Source of the DNA: Acorus gramineus
Taxonomy: Eukaryota; Streptophyta; Magnoliopsida; Acorales; Acoraceae
Direction: 5' to 3'
Length of the DNA: 64,000 nucleotides
Assembly: GCA_030737835.1 (NCBI GenBank)
Contig: CM060852.1
Location: forward strand, 9,840,507 to 9,904,506
Shown here: positions 34,755 through 47,638 of the stretch, piece after piece
Position numbering within the stretch: the stretch's first letter is position 1
Layout of the letters: every line of letters begins with the position of its first letter
The notes under the pieces: generated by a model
What the model was told of the DNA's origin: nothing
Databases searched by the model: none
The model's input: the letters and a program-made list of their open reading frames with translations, nothing else
Translations under genes and position numbers: made by a program

Positions 34755-37027
34755 ATGGAGGAGAAGAGGAGGTTTGCGGTGCTTTTGTGCGCGGAGGACT
34801 CGGAGTACGTGAAGGAGACCTACGGCGGCTACTTTGGGGTCTTCTTGGACCTCCTCGCCGAGGAAGGCGAGTTGTGGGACCTCTACAGGGTGGCCGACGG
34901 CGACTTCCCCGCCGACGGACGCCTCTCTCTCTACGATGGGTTCGTCGTCACCGGCAGCTGCAACGACGCCCACGGCGACGACGACTGGATCCGGCGTTTG
35001 ATGGGTCTGTTGAGGGTGCTTGACTCCATGCGCAAGAGGGTTCTTGGGGTCTGTTTTGGTCACCAGGCATGTTTACATTTTTTTTTTTTTTTAATTTTAT
35101 TTGGTTTTGAATAAATTTGGGTTCGAGAAAATTAGATTTTAAATCCATTGAAATGTGTGATTTCGTATAAAATGGTTTAATAAAACTCACTTTTTTATTT
35201 TTTTTCAAAAAGCATATAAAATAAATATTTTTAATTAAACGTGTTTTTTTAGAACAGTTTGAAAACATATTTAGTTTTTTTATTTAAGTAAAAGTAAAAA
35301 CCAGGACAACTGTGATTCCTAATGGGAGAGGAGGGATGACAGACGAGAATATTTGCGTGGACCAATAAAATCGAGATTTAAAATAGTTTTTAATGAAATT
35401 AAAAAAATTCAAAAATCATTTATATTTATCTTAAATAATTTTATGTTATTTATTTTATGCACTATCAATCTTTATAAAGATTTTCCGTAGGCTTTCAACA
35501 CAAATGATTTTATTTTGAAATACCGAAATTTGGAGATTTACCCAACAAAATAATATTTTATGAGCATATTCTTCCTAAAATAGACTTGGTTTATTAGGCA
35601 GGGCAATGTTGGAGAATTGAGTGTTTTGATTTTTGTAAGAGATTGAATGATCAGTTCCTGGACAATTACGCAAAAAAGTCATATTTTTTTATTAAAGTTT
35701 GGCTGATTGGATTAATAATATATTTGATGGTTGATATAATGCTATTCATAAGCCATAATCTGTTGGAGAAATAGCCACAAACACCAGTGGTAGACAAAGA
35801 ATGCTATGTTTTTTTATTATTATCTTGTCTTCTTATGCATGCTGTTATTTATTTGTTTATCTGTTAATACAAATATAAAATGCAGTTATCTTGTTGTTTT
35901 TAACTCTTTTTTATATAGACAAAGGTGCCAGAAACTTTGAGCTCCATCAGACACAAGCCTATGAGCTGGCTGTGGTCCCCCTCTAAGAGGATGTCTTTTG
36001 AAAATAATTAATAATCATGTGACAGTAACAACAAACCATATGGACTTATGTGACCAAAGTAACCTTTTTTGTTTATGTATATAGAAGGGTCATTTTCAAT
36101 CAGAAACAATGTCCCACTGTTTTTGTATATTTGCTAAGAATCAAACCATTGTTTTTTCAAAAAAAAAAAAAACCTAATTAAATCCATTTAATTTATAATC
36201 CACAGGTATTAAGCCGCGCATTAGGCGGAAAAACAGGGCGGGCAATCCGGGGATGGGACATCGGCGTGACGCCGATCAATCTCTCACAACAATCCAATCC
36301 GCTCGCCCTCCGCATCCCTTCTCTCTCTGTGATTGAATGTCATCGTGACGAGGTTCATATGTGTTTTATTCTCATTCTCCTTCTCATAAAACCCCCCAAT
36401 TAAATCTCTCATTCCGCTATCAATCTTGACAAAAAAAAAAAAAAGAAGAAGCTAACTATGACCTCTTTTATGAAGGTGATAGAGCTGCCACCGAAAGCGG
36501 AGGTACTTGGATGGTCAGAGAAGACGGGGATCGAGATGTTCCGCTATGGAGAGCACATGATGGGCATACAAGGCCACCCTGAGTACACCAAGGACATTCT
36601 ACTGCACCTCATCGACCGTCTCATCGATCGCAACCTCATTTCGGTATATACGATATTAAGCTCTATTTAGTAATTCTAATCTTAGTGTCACTTTATCATT
36701 CATTTATATTCTCCTTATGTTAAAACACACAAAACAATTTCATATGGAATCCTCCCGTTTATGTGTTAATACCTGACAAACAAAATTTATTCTTCCACAA
36801 ATCTATCAGAATTGGATTCCTGGGAAGACGGAATTCTTTTTCTAAATTAGAGTTATCAAAGTGTCCCTTAATCTATCACATAAATTATTAGTTAAATTAG
36901 TGTAATTTGAATGCAGAGCTCACACGCGGAGGCGGCGAAAGCGAGCTTGGAGAAGCAGGAACCAGACAGGGAAGCATGGAAGGTGGTGTGCAGGAGCTTC
37001 CTTAAAGGTGGAGCTTCCAAGTTGTAG
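34755..37027 (+). CDS. GGP: Class I glutamine-amidotransferase-like gamma-glutamyl peptidase (4 exons, 245 aa)
   Basis: Exons 34755-35066, 36206-36352, 36476-36643, 36917-37027; all junctions are in phase 0. The protein matches the plant gamma-glutamyl peptidase family (Arabidopsis GGP1-type), cytosolic enzymes that remove gamma-glutamyl groups from glutathione conjugates in glucosinolate and camalexin formation and in glutathione turnover. Features: ETYGGYFGVF near residue 21, GFVVTGSCNDAHGDDDWI, nucleophile Cys100 in VLGVCFGHQ, His187 and Glu189 in IQGHPEYT, completing the Cys-His-Glu triad. Length is normal for the family (about 245-250 aa). The first intron has a GC donor (CAG|GCATGT); no GT donor nearby keeps the frame. 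Exon 1 is GC-rich compared with its flanks. The natural substrate cannot be told from sequence. Confidence 0.93.
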
Positions 37028-39932
37028 GGTGGGATACTGATTGATGCTGGTGGGAGATTGTCAAAAATATTTGGATTCATTATTCACGGTATACTTTCAG
37101 AGATGATATAATCATCAGTGAGAGGAAACATTGTTTGCTATAAAAACAAAAAAACAAAAAAAGACATTGACAATAATTTGTTCATGTTAGCAGATACACC
37201 ATGCTCCATGAATCTGAGAGTTGGCTCAGTGGTACATCAACACTCGTTGATGTCTTGTATCAGAATTTTATTATTTGGGTTGCATTCCAATTTCATTTTC
37301 AGATTACCTCGGATGTGTAATAACGCTACATCTAGTAAGGATTATTACTGGAATTAATTATAGATCCCAACGAAAATCCAAATAGATTCCAATTTTTTTT
37401 ATTACATAGGTCCTATTATTTAGACTCTAATCACAAGCCCTATTAGTTGTCAATATACTATTGGTTTACTGGTAGACTTTTACAAAAAAAATAAAAAAAA
37501 AAAATACAAAACTATCCCTATTTAAATATATTGGTACATCAAAATCCTCTACACATTCCAAAATTTTTCTAACCGTCTTTTTTATACATATCCAACACTT
37601 AAAAAAAATCATTCCGGCCGACCTGCTCATCTTTGGTGAACGGCGTCATCACCCTTGGATTCCTCTCGCTACCCTATATCATATGAGCGATGGTTCAATT
37701 ATCTTTCCAGTCTTTCCCTGGACTCAATTTTTTTTTACATTCACATCCACTTTTTGATGAATGTAACTGTTTTGATGAATCAATAAGATTAGATAAACAG
37801 TCTTAATGTAACTTAACTTCAAAATATATTGCACAAACAGTTTCAACACTGTAACTGACCTATAAAATATAATGCATAAAAGTTCATATTAGTCTGAAAT
37901 GTTACACAATCACATGTCAATACAACATTAAAACTCTATAAAATCATCCAAAAAAAATATTTAACATCAAACACCAGATTCAAAGAAAAAATTATAAAAA
38001 AAATGTGAGATCAAATACTGTCATATTTAATATCAAACTCCAAATTCAAGAAAAATTTATAACAAATGCAAAAACAAACAATAACAAAGGTCACACCTGA
38101 ATTGATAAACATTGAAAACGATAGCCAAATTGATCAATCGCACAAAAACGATTAGTTACATTTGTGAATGTAACTGAATTTACCTATATAATATTTATAT
38201 TGTTCCAAAGTTAGTTACATCTGTGAATGTAACTTGAATTAAATACAAATCCATATAATAAGTTAGTTACATTGACAAATCGATGAGACTAGTTACAAAA
38301 TCACTACAAAAAATCCATATAATAAGTTAGTTACATACTCTATCACTTGGGTATGCATATGTAACTGACATCAAATGTCAAAAAAACTAATATGCTGTAT
38401 TGAAAACCACATCTGACATCAGAAACAATCAAAATTAACATAAAAAATAAAATGAAACAATTAAAAACATATAATAAAACAAAAACCACACTTGAATCGG
38501 TAGACATTTCAATGGTATCCAAATTGTTTAATTTTTTTTTTTCGATCAAATTAGACGCTAAAAAAAAGTTATGTAGATATCAAATCCAATTGTTGAACAG
38601 TCTCTACAAAGTTTTTTTGAAAATTTATCACGAAAATTAAGCGGTTGATTTAATTATAAATGTACGATTCAAAAGTGATAAAGTAAAAAAAGGGAGAAAA
38701 AAAAACACACACACACACACAATTGATGCATGCTAGCTTGTTTTTTCTTGTAGCATAGCGTCCAATCAGAATCATCTGATGCGACTAACCCACCTCCTTC
38801 AGTGCTAATCGATTCCACACAAGAAATGGGACCCAACGGAGGACGCTTTGTTTCAATCTCAGTCACCAGTTTCACCATTGACAATTTCAATGGATCCAAA
38901 GCTACATTTTGACGCAGAAGTACATACGTTGGGACTAATATGAAACTTTATTACTTGTTTTTGGATTCTTACTTATTTTTCAATACTTGTATCTTATTTG
39001 ATTTTTATTGTAAGACTGCCACATTATTATAATTAAAATCAAACGGTTATAAATATATCAAATCATGAATGGATAAATAGATCAATTTTATATGATAAAT
39101 TTATGACTGTCTGATTGATTAAAACATAAAACAAGTATAAAAAAAATAAACAAATGATCATTTTCCTTTTTTTTTTAATTAACCATTGTATACCGCTCAA
39201 AAAGTAAATATATAAAGAAAATAATAATAATAATTTCACTCCATACCTCTCATAGAACAATTTAAATAATTTAGATTCCAATAGATGCATAAATTGATAT
39301 TAAGTTTTATTATCATTTATTGACTTACTTAAAGTGAATACTCTCATTTTATTTTTATGTATAGTTTGTCAGTAGATATTTGATACTCTCATTTGTTGAT
39401 TGAAATTCTTAGTATAACACCCAAAAGAACATAAAGAAATGATTGTGAAGATGGGTCTTACAATCATATTTTTCCACCATTTCAGTGGAACATCTTGATT
39501 TTTTAAAAATAATAACCGATGAGATATATAGTTTTATGAAAAATGCATACAACTTATAATCTATTACATGCAACTATTACATTGAAATAATGATGAGATA
39601 TATACCTCATGTTGGTAGGTATATTCCTTATATTCCTCGGTAGATATCTGACACTAAAAAATAAAAAGGCATTTCCATGTCATACCAACATGAACTAGAA
39701 CCACATGAAACAGAGGTTCAATTCGATGGCATATAAATATATATTATAAAGATGAATGGAAGTTCATAAGCAGTTCCAAATTCCAGGTAAGAGTTTCTTT
39801 TGAAATATTTATTCTCTGGAAACGATTATGCCGTCTCTGAAGAGCAGCATGCACAAATACATCCAAAATGTCCAGGTACTACAAACCCTTCTGGTTTACC
39901 AAAAGCCTTAAATAGGTGGGCACCAATTTCAG
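37028..39932. other. Intergenic region, AT-rich repeats
   Basis: About 37590-37690 is an inverted relative of 7240-7345. About 38140-38365 holds repeated AGTTACATNTGTGAATGTAACT-like palindromes. A CA microsatellite is near 38703-38721. An open frame at 38669-38899 (-) reads PPLGPISCVESISTEGGG and looks less random than its surroundings, but has no recognised domain or splice partners. Nothing else is readable. Confidence 0.5.
38140..38365. repeat. Cluster of GTTACATNTGTGAATGTAAC palindromes
   Basis: Short inverted repeats (TTAGTTACATTTGTGAATGT...AACTG at 38151-38175, TTAGTTACATCTGTGAATGT...AACTT at 38211-38235, and weaker copies up to 38365) recur at roughly 60-70 bp spacing with similar AT-rich spacers. 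Possibly the subterminal region of a dispersed non-autonomous element. Confidence 0.6.
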
Positions 39933-42900
39933 TTAAGCATTAAGCATGGAACCAGACCCTCTGCGGCATTCGTTAAGCATGTCCAAGTAGAACTGGCACT
40001 TGCTGATGTCGCTCCCATAATTGTTGATGCACTGTAGCACCCAAAAAAACGAACAATATAAGCAAGGTGAACAGACAACAATTCCATATATGTTTTTTTG
40101 GTCAATAAGAATTTCAACAAGTCAGTAACAAAAAATATTTAATTCCATATATGTTGATATCATTAATGGCAGAGAATGCAGAATAAATCCTACAGACTAA
40201 TATATCTACATGGCATTTCACAAGAGAGGAAAGACAGGCAACTTTCAGTAGAGTTGAACTTCTTTCTTATCAGAGTTCAATTCATAGTTGCCGGCAGAGA
40301 ACGCAGAAGGGATCCTACAGACTAATATATCTACATGGCATATCACAAAAGAAAGAAAGGCAACTTTCAGTAGAGTTGGACATCTTTCTTATCCGAGTTC
40401 AATTCTTAGTTGCCAATCATGGAAATGGTTTGTTTCACAATAGCTTCTAAAATGAGTATGCCCTGATAAGAGTTTGGTACAGACAAAAACAGTGTGTGTT
40501 TTGCTTGCATGCTAAAAGATACATTGCGGTTTCCACATTGATACATGATCAACCATGTTAAGCCTTGGTAGGTGTTGGTGATCCATAGTCATTCTGTTTA
40601 CACAAAATACCTATTAAATTTGATTTCATAAAACATTTTAGTTAAAATAAGACCTAAATGTACAAACGTTGATAATTTATGGAAACCATGAAATGAGAAA
40701 ACTATGAAATGCATATTCAAAAAACATGATAAACTAACCATCTTGACAATCAATTAGAGTAAAAGACGGTTGGATTTTAATCATCTAAACTATTCAACAG
40801 ATGTGGACCTATTACAGGTATTAAAATACCCGGTGTATCACTTAAGACTGGCTGATCAGTAAAATGTGGTAACTACATTAATAGTGTTAAGTGGCTGTAG
40901 GTGTGGTTTATTTACCATGACTCATTACGTCAACATAGCATGGGTGAGAAGCATTACCAAATGAAAGGACAAGAAATAACCTGTGACGTTCGCCATCATG
41001 ATTCTCTTTGAATTAAAATATATATTTTTTTAATTGCATCTTACAATCCCCATAACTGTTTTAACGACTTCCATAATTCAGAAACACAAGTGAAACCTAT
41101 GGCTGGCAATAGATGGGCATCAGTGGTGAGCAACCACCTTTACTAAAAACAAAACTGACCAGAGAACTCAGAAAAAAACCTATGAAAACAAAAGCAAGTG
41201 CACAACTACATAAGCACATACAAAGCTGAACAATACAAATTTCTAATAATCAATCTCTACAAAGGATATGTTCTATGAAGCGGCCACAGAACATAAGCAC
41301 ATGGTGAACATCACAGGGTATTTCATAAGCGCATTTCAGGAAACTATATGTGCTTATGTAGGAAAATAAGACCCAAATACACAACTACATAAACACATAC
41401 AATGGCCATGCGCGTAGCCGCCTAGGCTTCCTTAGGCAACGCTTGATTACACATGTTTTTTCTAAGATAGTAATTTTATGATTGTTAAATACTCTCTAAC
41501 AATCACGCTTTATTTTATTTTTTTCTACAAGTGAATTGAGATGGAAAATGTTGTAGTTGTAAATGAAAGAGTTAAAGTTGGACTACAATCCAGAGGGTTG
41601 GAGAGGGGGTTAAACCTACTTCTATACGATATTGCTTCATCTATTTGTCGTTGCTTGTTGGACACCTAAAAATGTGAAAATCAATACCATGATGGTCATG
41701 ATCCATACTACTATTAAAATTATTTGATCAAGGTATTTTGAAAGGGCATTTTAACTTTCTTTGCCATGTCAATGAATGATGCACTAAAAAAATTAGGTTT
41801 TTAGTTAAACCAGTTTTTTAATCAGAACAATTAGGTTAGGTATTTATATTTTATTGCTAATCCTAACTGTTCATTTATTTCAAATTCAACCGTTAATAAT
41901 ATATGGGTCCAGCGATGCCTAGGCGGGTATATAGACCAAGGGACTCACCTAATGAACAAGTTACTTAGGTGGTTGATCGCCTAAGCCCGCATGGGTTGCC
42001 TAGCCAACCAGGCGTCGCCCAAACAACTATGGAGATCACCAACTATAAGTTTATTTTAAAAAAAAAAAAGATGGGCAAATTCCTAAACGAGCACATAAAA
42101 GCGTTACTTTAAAAGAAAAAAAGAGACGAGGCATCTCTAAACAGAACAAAACCTCCACCAGGGGACTGCTAACACCAAATACTCAAACCCACCCCTTTTT
42201 CTTCCTCAAAAAAACAGAAAAGAAAAAGAAAAAAAAGACAGAAAAATTCTGCGGCCCTCCCTTCAGTCGCCTCAGTTTCCGTCTAGCCCTAAACCGTCAC
42301 ACTCGAAACAAAAATTCTTTAATTCTGACAATTGCATTCACCAATCAATCTCTTCCCAGCACACTAGAGATTAGAAATCCCTATTTTTGTCCATACAATG
42401 TGAGTTTTTACCCTTTCTTTGCTCGATAGAGGAGAAACTTGATCATCTGAGACTGGCTCTTCTTAAGCAACTGGAAATGTATTTTCTGAATCTGGGATGG
42501 CAGGCACGGTAGCGTTCGTGATAGTGCTTTGCTCATCTCATTTAGTTCTGACTGTAGCTACTCCTAACAACCTGGAATACTTTGTTAGGCGAGCTTGCGA
42601 AGTTGTTCTGTGGTTATATTGGAATTTGTACCTATTTATATCTATTTAGTGATGAGTACGCTACTTTCTTTGATCCTAATTGGAGCTTAATTCGTTTCCG
42701 AAACCCTGAGTTTTCAGTAAGTTTTGATCCATCATAATTCATAACAATCTGACCTACTGATAATTAAATGGACCTAAAATTAAATAGACCATAACATCCT
42801 AAAATATAGGTTAGAATACAAACTTACATCTTGGAAGGCTTTAGAGTGAATGTTGCATGAATCAGCCCCACCAGCAGCCATTGAAGGAGCAGCAGAAGCT

Positions 42901-45161
42901 GGAGCTTCAGCCGGAACAGTTTCATGCTGAATGGTACGTGGACCCATAACAGCATCTACCGCCCTGTGTGCCATGGCACTTCCAGTGCCAAAAGCCATAC
43001 CTGTATAAAGGAATAAAATGTAAATTTTTGGAACCTCAGTCATGTCTCAGAGTAAATGCTTGTTCACATGACGTGCACAGCCATTACAAAGAGACGACCT
43101 ACCTTGAGCAATGGTGGAACCAATCCCTCCAAGAAGAGACTCGCTACGCTGGGCTGGTGCAGGAGGTGGAGCATGATGTGCTGGAGCAGGAGGTGGAGCT
43201 GTTTCAGAAATTCAAGAAATTATAAGAGAAAGCACACAAAAACATCTCAACTAACACATATACATCATAACTTCAAGATAATCCATGAAACAACAGGGAA
43301 AAAACTCTCAACCTGCAGCACTGTATCAAACCTGGCTAGATTGCAAAAGAAGAATAAATGTAACTACGTCATGATGAATTTATCATATGAATTCGAGTCC
43401 CATATACTGAATGGGTAAAAATATGATGAATGGAGGTAGAACATGAAGGCTTTACATATAATTACAATTGCATACATGCAATATCATTAGCAAATGAGTT
43501 TGGGGCACTTACAAGAAGAGAAGCATGTACCCTGACTGTCAGAGAAAGGATGTTATCAGCAAATCACTAAATCAGTAGATGACTAATTATACAATTTCAA
43601 ATGAAATACATGTGAATGACAAGTGAGACTTGTTATATTGAAGAGTTATTTAATAACACTTTTTGAAGGGGGAGCTTTCCATTCAATAAACAGACAAACA
43701 CGGCATATGAGGATGGGACATAATGTCTGATTTCCAAACCAAAGGAGATAAGGAGTCTTCATAATAAACCAAAAAAAGTAATCAGAAATACCATTGAGGT
43801 TAAGAAACTAATGAGCACTCCAAAGAACAGCAAGGCCAATAATAAGTGGAAACTGTATTTCCCTTATCACCACAACCAACATGGTTGAAAAATAATTTGA
43901 CGAAGTCAAACCAGTATGATGTATGATGTATCACTGTATGACACACAACAAGATGTGACATATTTGATGGTTTAGATCTTGTTGAAGATTAGCCCAAAAA
44001 AAACTTGCTAATGCAGAAGAAATCAAATGGAAGGACTCTGAGGATAACAAGAAAACTACCAAATTAACAGATAAAGGGTCAACTGATGACTCCTAATGGT
44101 TGATTGGCTTGTGCAATGCATTGCCTAGGACATCAATTGCAAAAAATTTGCCACCACTGCACACGTGTCATGGATTGGGACTACAATGAAAAACTACTCT
44201 ATGTTAAAATGGTGTTGTGTTTCACATAAAGCATCCTTGATCTATAACAATTAGAAAGATATTTTACTTGAAATCTTATGATATGTTATAAGACGATGCT
44301 AATGGATGGATTATTCTATTTTGTGTATTGGTTATGACGATGGGACAGATATCCAATCCTCCAACTCAAGAGTGTAAATGTGGAAAGTCAAGTTATATCG
44401 TGAATCACGACAACAAATCAGACCGCTAATCCATAGCAAGTGACAAATACATCTGGTTGAGAAACCATTTGACACAATGCATGAATGGATGAAAAAACAA
44501 ATACGGCTTGTAGATTAATGGGCAAACTGAAGGATACATATCAAATATGCATGATATAAAATTCATCAAAAAACTGTCCAATACAAGAATTCTTGCAAGT
44601 GCACCATCCAAACAGACAATAAATAACATCGATTGCAAAGGGAGTGCAAATGATATTGCTTATATCAGCAAAATGTAATTATGTAAATAGTCAACAATGC
44701 ATTATAGACAGTTACAAACATCAAAATCTAAACAACCTCAAGAAAACGCACCTGAAGCGCGAGGCCGGGGAGCCGAACGCCCAGCAGACCTACCTGAAAA
44801 TTAAACACCAAACCAACATAAAGCTTAAAGAAAAGAACATCTAACCATAGCAGCAAAACTCAATTAAAATCACAAGGACCGGCGTTTCAAATCACATGTT
44901 CACAAGTGTTTCTCATCTAAAAAACTCCATTTCAAATCACATATCGCAGAAACTCTTATTGAAGTATTTCGATCTATTAATTAGGGTTTTCCACCAACTA
45001 GAGACCTCACCTTCTCTGCATTTCGTTGCAGAAAAGATTTTTTATTGTAAAAAGTAAAAGAGGGCACCCCAGAAAATAAGCTAAGATGAATAACAAACAA
45101 CACATAGAGGGAAACAGAGAGAGAAAGAGAGAGAGTTACCTCCAGAACTTCGGCGAGCCAT
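39933..45161 (-). CDS. CHCH-domain (twin CX9C) mitochondrial protein, CHCHD2/MIX17-like (5 exons, 143 aa)
   Basis: Exons on the minus strand: 45161-45140, 44793-44752, 43198-43103, 43000-42828, 40031-39933; phases close. The product starts MARRSSGGRSAGRSAPRPRAS, a basic, arginine-rich leader typical of mitochondrial import. A proline/alanine stretch with APPPAPA repeated twice follows, then a glycine/alanine-rich hydrophobic segment (SLLGGIGSTIAQGMAFGTGS). The C-terminal CHCH motif has Cys102, Cys112, Cys123 and Cys133 with CX9C-X10-CX9C spacing, substrates of the Mia40/Erv1 intermembrane-space oxidation pathway. This layout is that of CHCHD2/CHCHD10 in animals, Mix17 in yeast and the At5g64400/At5g09570 pair in Arabidopsis. 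The role in respiration or stress response is inferred from the family. Intron 4 is 2.8 kb. A TATA box lies 93 bp upstream. Confidence 0.92.
40168..40414. repeat. Tandem duplication (125 bp unit) in intron 4 of the CHCH gene
   Basis: Unit 1 (40168-40292) and unit 2 (40293-40414) both run from GGCAGAGAAYGCAG through ACAGACTAATATATCTACAT to GAGTTCAATTCWTAGTTGCC, with a few substitutions and small indels. Confidence 0.88.
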
Positions 45162-46498
45162 GATTTTGTGAGTTTTTCGAGAGATCGAGAGAGGACCAGA
45201 AGACACAATGGAAACCCTAGAAAATGAAACGGAGACGATGAAATGAAAGACTGTTTTTATAGACCGATTGAGAGGAGATGATTTTCCCATTTTGACCTCC
45301 TCCCTTACTTGCGGGGGTCATATTCTAGAAGCATCTTCCCTTTGGTTGACTACGCGCTTGTGATCTGTCCGATCTTCATCGAACGGTTGAAAGAGTCTGA
45401 AATGGCTCTTAATGATCTTTCTTATGAAAAAATTCCAGTTGGACGGGCTCAAACGTAACTTCATCTGACCGTTGATTTGATATCGGACGTGGGTTGTTGT
45501 CTGCCATTGAAACTTGATGAAGAAGTTTTTTTATATTTTTTGGGTAAAAATGTTGAAACTCGAGGACATGAACGTGAGATTTTTTTTTTAACTAAAGGCA
45601 CGTGTAAACCGTTTCGAGGGTCGTCATACAACTTGTGGCACTAAAAAGATATGGGTCAAGATGGGCCAGAACATACCATGGGACTGAAATCACGATGGAT
45701 CCTCTCTCCGGTTGGATCCAGAGTCCAGACCTACCCGGCCTAAACCTTACCTAATGGCAGTGGATACACGTTTTTTTTTTTTTTTTTCTTAACTCAAGTA
45801 TCACATAAAAAATTATCAGAACATATATTTATATTAATTAGGTATATGTTTCGATAAAATAATTTTATATTTTCTATAAATACATCTATGTAATTCATTA
45901 AAATATATGTTTCATTTTTTATAAAAACACATATCTCATTGGATTATGTACTATATTTTAAAAATTCAAAACACGTGTAAATTAGAATTAAGGTTGGAAA
46001 ATGCATTATATGTAACAGTATCCAATTTGAAATCTTATTAGAGCATCTTCAATCTTATAATTAAATTTAAATAAAAATCGCATAAAAATCTCTTTAACCA
46101 TTTACTCGTACCTATATCAAATAAAAATTTTACTCAAATAACCATATCAAATAAAAATTTTACTTAAATTTTTAGTAAAAGTAAGGTCTAAGTTTGAATA
46201 AAAACTAGAGATAGCTTATATTCCACGTGTTTGTAAACACTTAATAATATTGGATACATATAGTACATAATCTCTTTGATAAATATATAAAAAAAAAAAT
46301 CAATTCACCAGTGTCTATGATATCCAAGTCAAGTTAAAAAGATTGAAGTTATTTAATACATCTCCAAAACAATGTGAATATCTAATTAATACCAGAAAAC
46401 ATTTGGGACAAACATAATTTTTTTTCTACACAACCAATAATTAATAAAGCAACCAAATGAAACATGTAACATGATAAAAACCTCAAAGATTCACACAT
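45162..46498. other. Intergenic region
   Basis: The first 150 bp is the CHCH promoter. About 45820-46015 is a dispersed AT-rich repeat related to 7630-7815: both contain GTATATGTTT.., TTTTATAAAAACA.ATA, CTCA(T/C)..G and AAAACAC.TGT-type blocks in the same order. The rest is AT-rich with no readable gene. Confidence 0.5.
45254..45261 (-). promoter_or_regulatory. TATA box of the CHCH gene
   Basis: TATAAAAA on the minus strand, 93 bp upstream of the ATG, followed by a GA/CT-rich leader (about 45115-45135 lies just inside intron 1). Confidence 0.6.
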
Positions 46499-47470
46499 TC
46501 ATCTCTGAATCACACGCGCGTTAAGCCCTTGGTCGGCCATGATCGGGAACCCAACGAGCACGCGCCAGAAATGCAGACCCTCCGTGATCAAGCTCCACCC
46601 GCAGTGCGTCAAGAACCCTCCAACCGCGTCGTGAGCGAGAATTCTGAGCTGCGGCACCCATCCCTTGGAGACTAGTCCTCTGTTCTTTGTCTGATCCTTG
46701 AACCCCTCCGGCAACCACATTCGAGCCCCTCGAATAGGATCCGCAGTCTCCAAGCAAATGGTAGCCCGGATGACTCCAGCCCGAGAGCCAGTTCGCGCAA
46801 TTGTACTGTGTCAAGCTCGCCTTCGCTGCCGAATGCAACATACACCACGGATGCCCGTTCATGCCTGTCAAGCCAATCAAGAATTGCTTCGTCTCCGCCT
46901 TCTTCAATGGTCTCTTGACCTGAAGGAGGGAGCAATCCAATGGGGATAACGGGTTTGTCGAGGAACGTTTGGAGGACATTCAACCAATCCGTCTCGAACT
47001 CGAAGCAGCTCCGGTGGACGAACAGTTGGCAGCCTTTATGGTGGACAGGACCCGCTCCCAATCCGACACACCCGATGAATCATACGCGGCGGACTCTGCA
47101 ATGCAGACCACCTCATGCGCGTGGTACGCCATTGTGGTCTTGAACGGCGCCCACTTGGGTGGTGCAGTGAGCCGCTCTAGTGATGCCTCGAACTCCGATG
47201 GTTGACCGAAGAACGCATGGGAAGCGGTGTTGGAGAGGCTGAAGTGCGCGCAAGGAACCGAAAAGTGCAACACCACGCGAGGGACCCAGTACTGCGCGAA
47301 GTCGAATATGATTCAATCGGGGCGGAGTGAGGATTCTTCAATGAAGCTCGCAAAGGGTCCCTCTAGACCATCGAAGGCTTTCTTCAGACACTGGGCTTTG
47401 TTAACTGGAAAGTCGGCGGTGTACTCGCCGGTCTCTGGTATGCCATGGACGCGCGGTAACTCCAGTGAGA
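46499..47470 (-). pseudogene. UDP-glycosyltransferase pseudogene, UGT91-like
   Basis: On the minus strand pieces of a family 1 glycosyltransferase are readable in order but in different frames: VSLELPRVHGIPETG and NKAQCLKKAFDGLEGPFASF (from 47470), a TGA where the family has Trp (near 47320), YWVPRVVLHFSVPCAHFSLS, then a frameshift near 47040, DKPVIPIGLLPP and ASVVYVAFGSE, another frameshift near 46750, and the PSPG sugar-donor box GWVPQLRILAHDAVGGFLTH...CGWSLITEGL (46550-46670). The DQ that ends the PSPG box is present (ADQGLNAR). The first 70 or so residues and the last 60-70 are missing. Such enzymes transfer sugars to flavonoids or triterpenes, but this copy cannot make a working enzyme. 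The several reading frames in the other strand are shadows. Confidence 0.9.
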
Positions 47471-47638
47471 CATGCATTAACAATTCAAGCAAATTTCAAA
47501 TAAAAATACATGTCACGCTTCAAAATGTTATGTTAGCCTCCCTACAAAATCTTGTTAAGTAATTTGTTTCAATCATGAAACTACTAATCTGAAGCGAATT
47601 CTTTTACAAAGCCATAAAAAGTTACTATTTAGATTTCA

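Noticed and set aside
34755-37027. Alternative reading as a GMP synthase amidotransferase subunit
   Set aside because: Single-domain, ~245 aa length and the plant-specific ETYGGYF and DDDWI blocks fit gamma-glutamyl peptidases; no ATP-pyrophosphatase domain follows.
38669-38899. 76-residue minus-strand frame reading GPISCVESISTEGGG
   Set aside because: Looks somewhat gene-like, but no recognised domain, no exon neighbours, and it runs into a CA microsatellite; possibly a captured fragment, not supported as a gene.
41400-42030. GCCTAGGC-rich ends in a CHCH intron considered as a transposon
   Set aside because: Blocks at the two ends are similar in style, but I could not align a terminal repeat or a target duplication.
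46698-47562. Several plus-strand frames of 67-111 residues
   Set aside because: Antisense shadows of the glycosyltransferase pseudogene.
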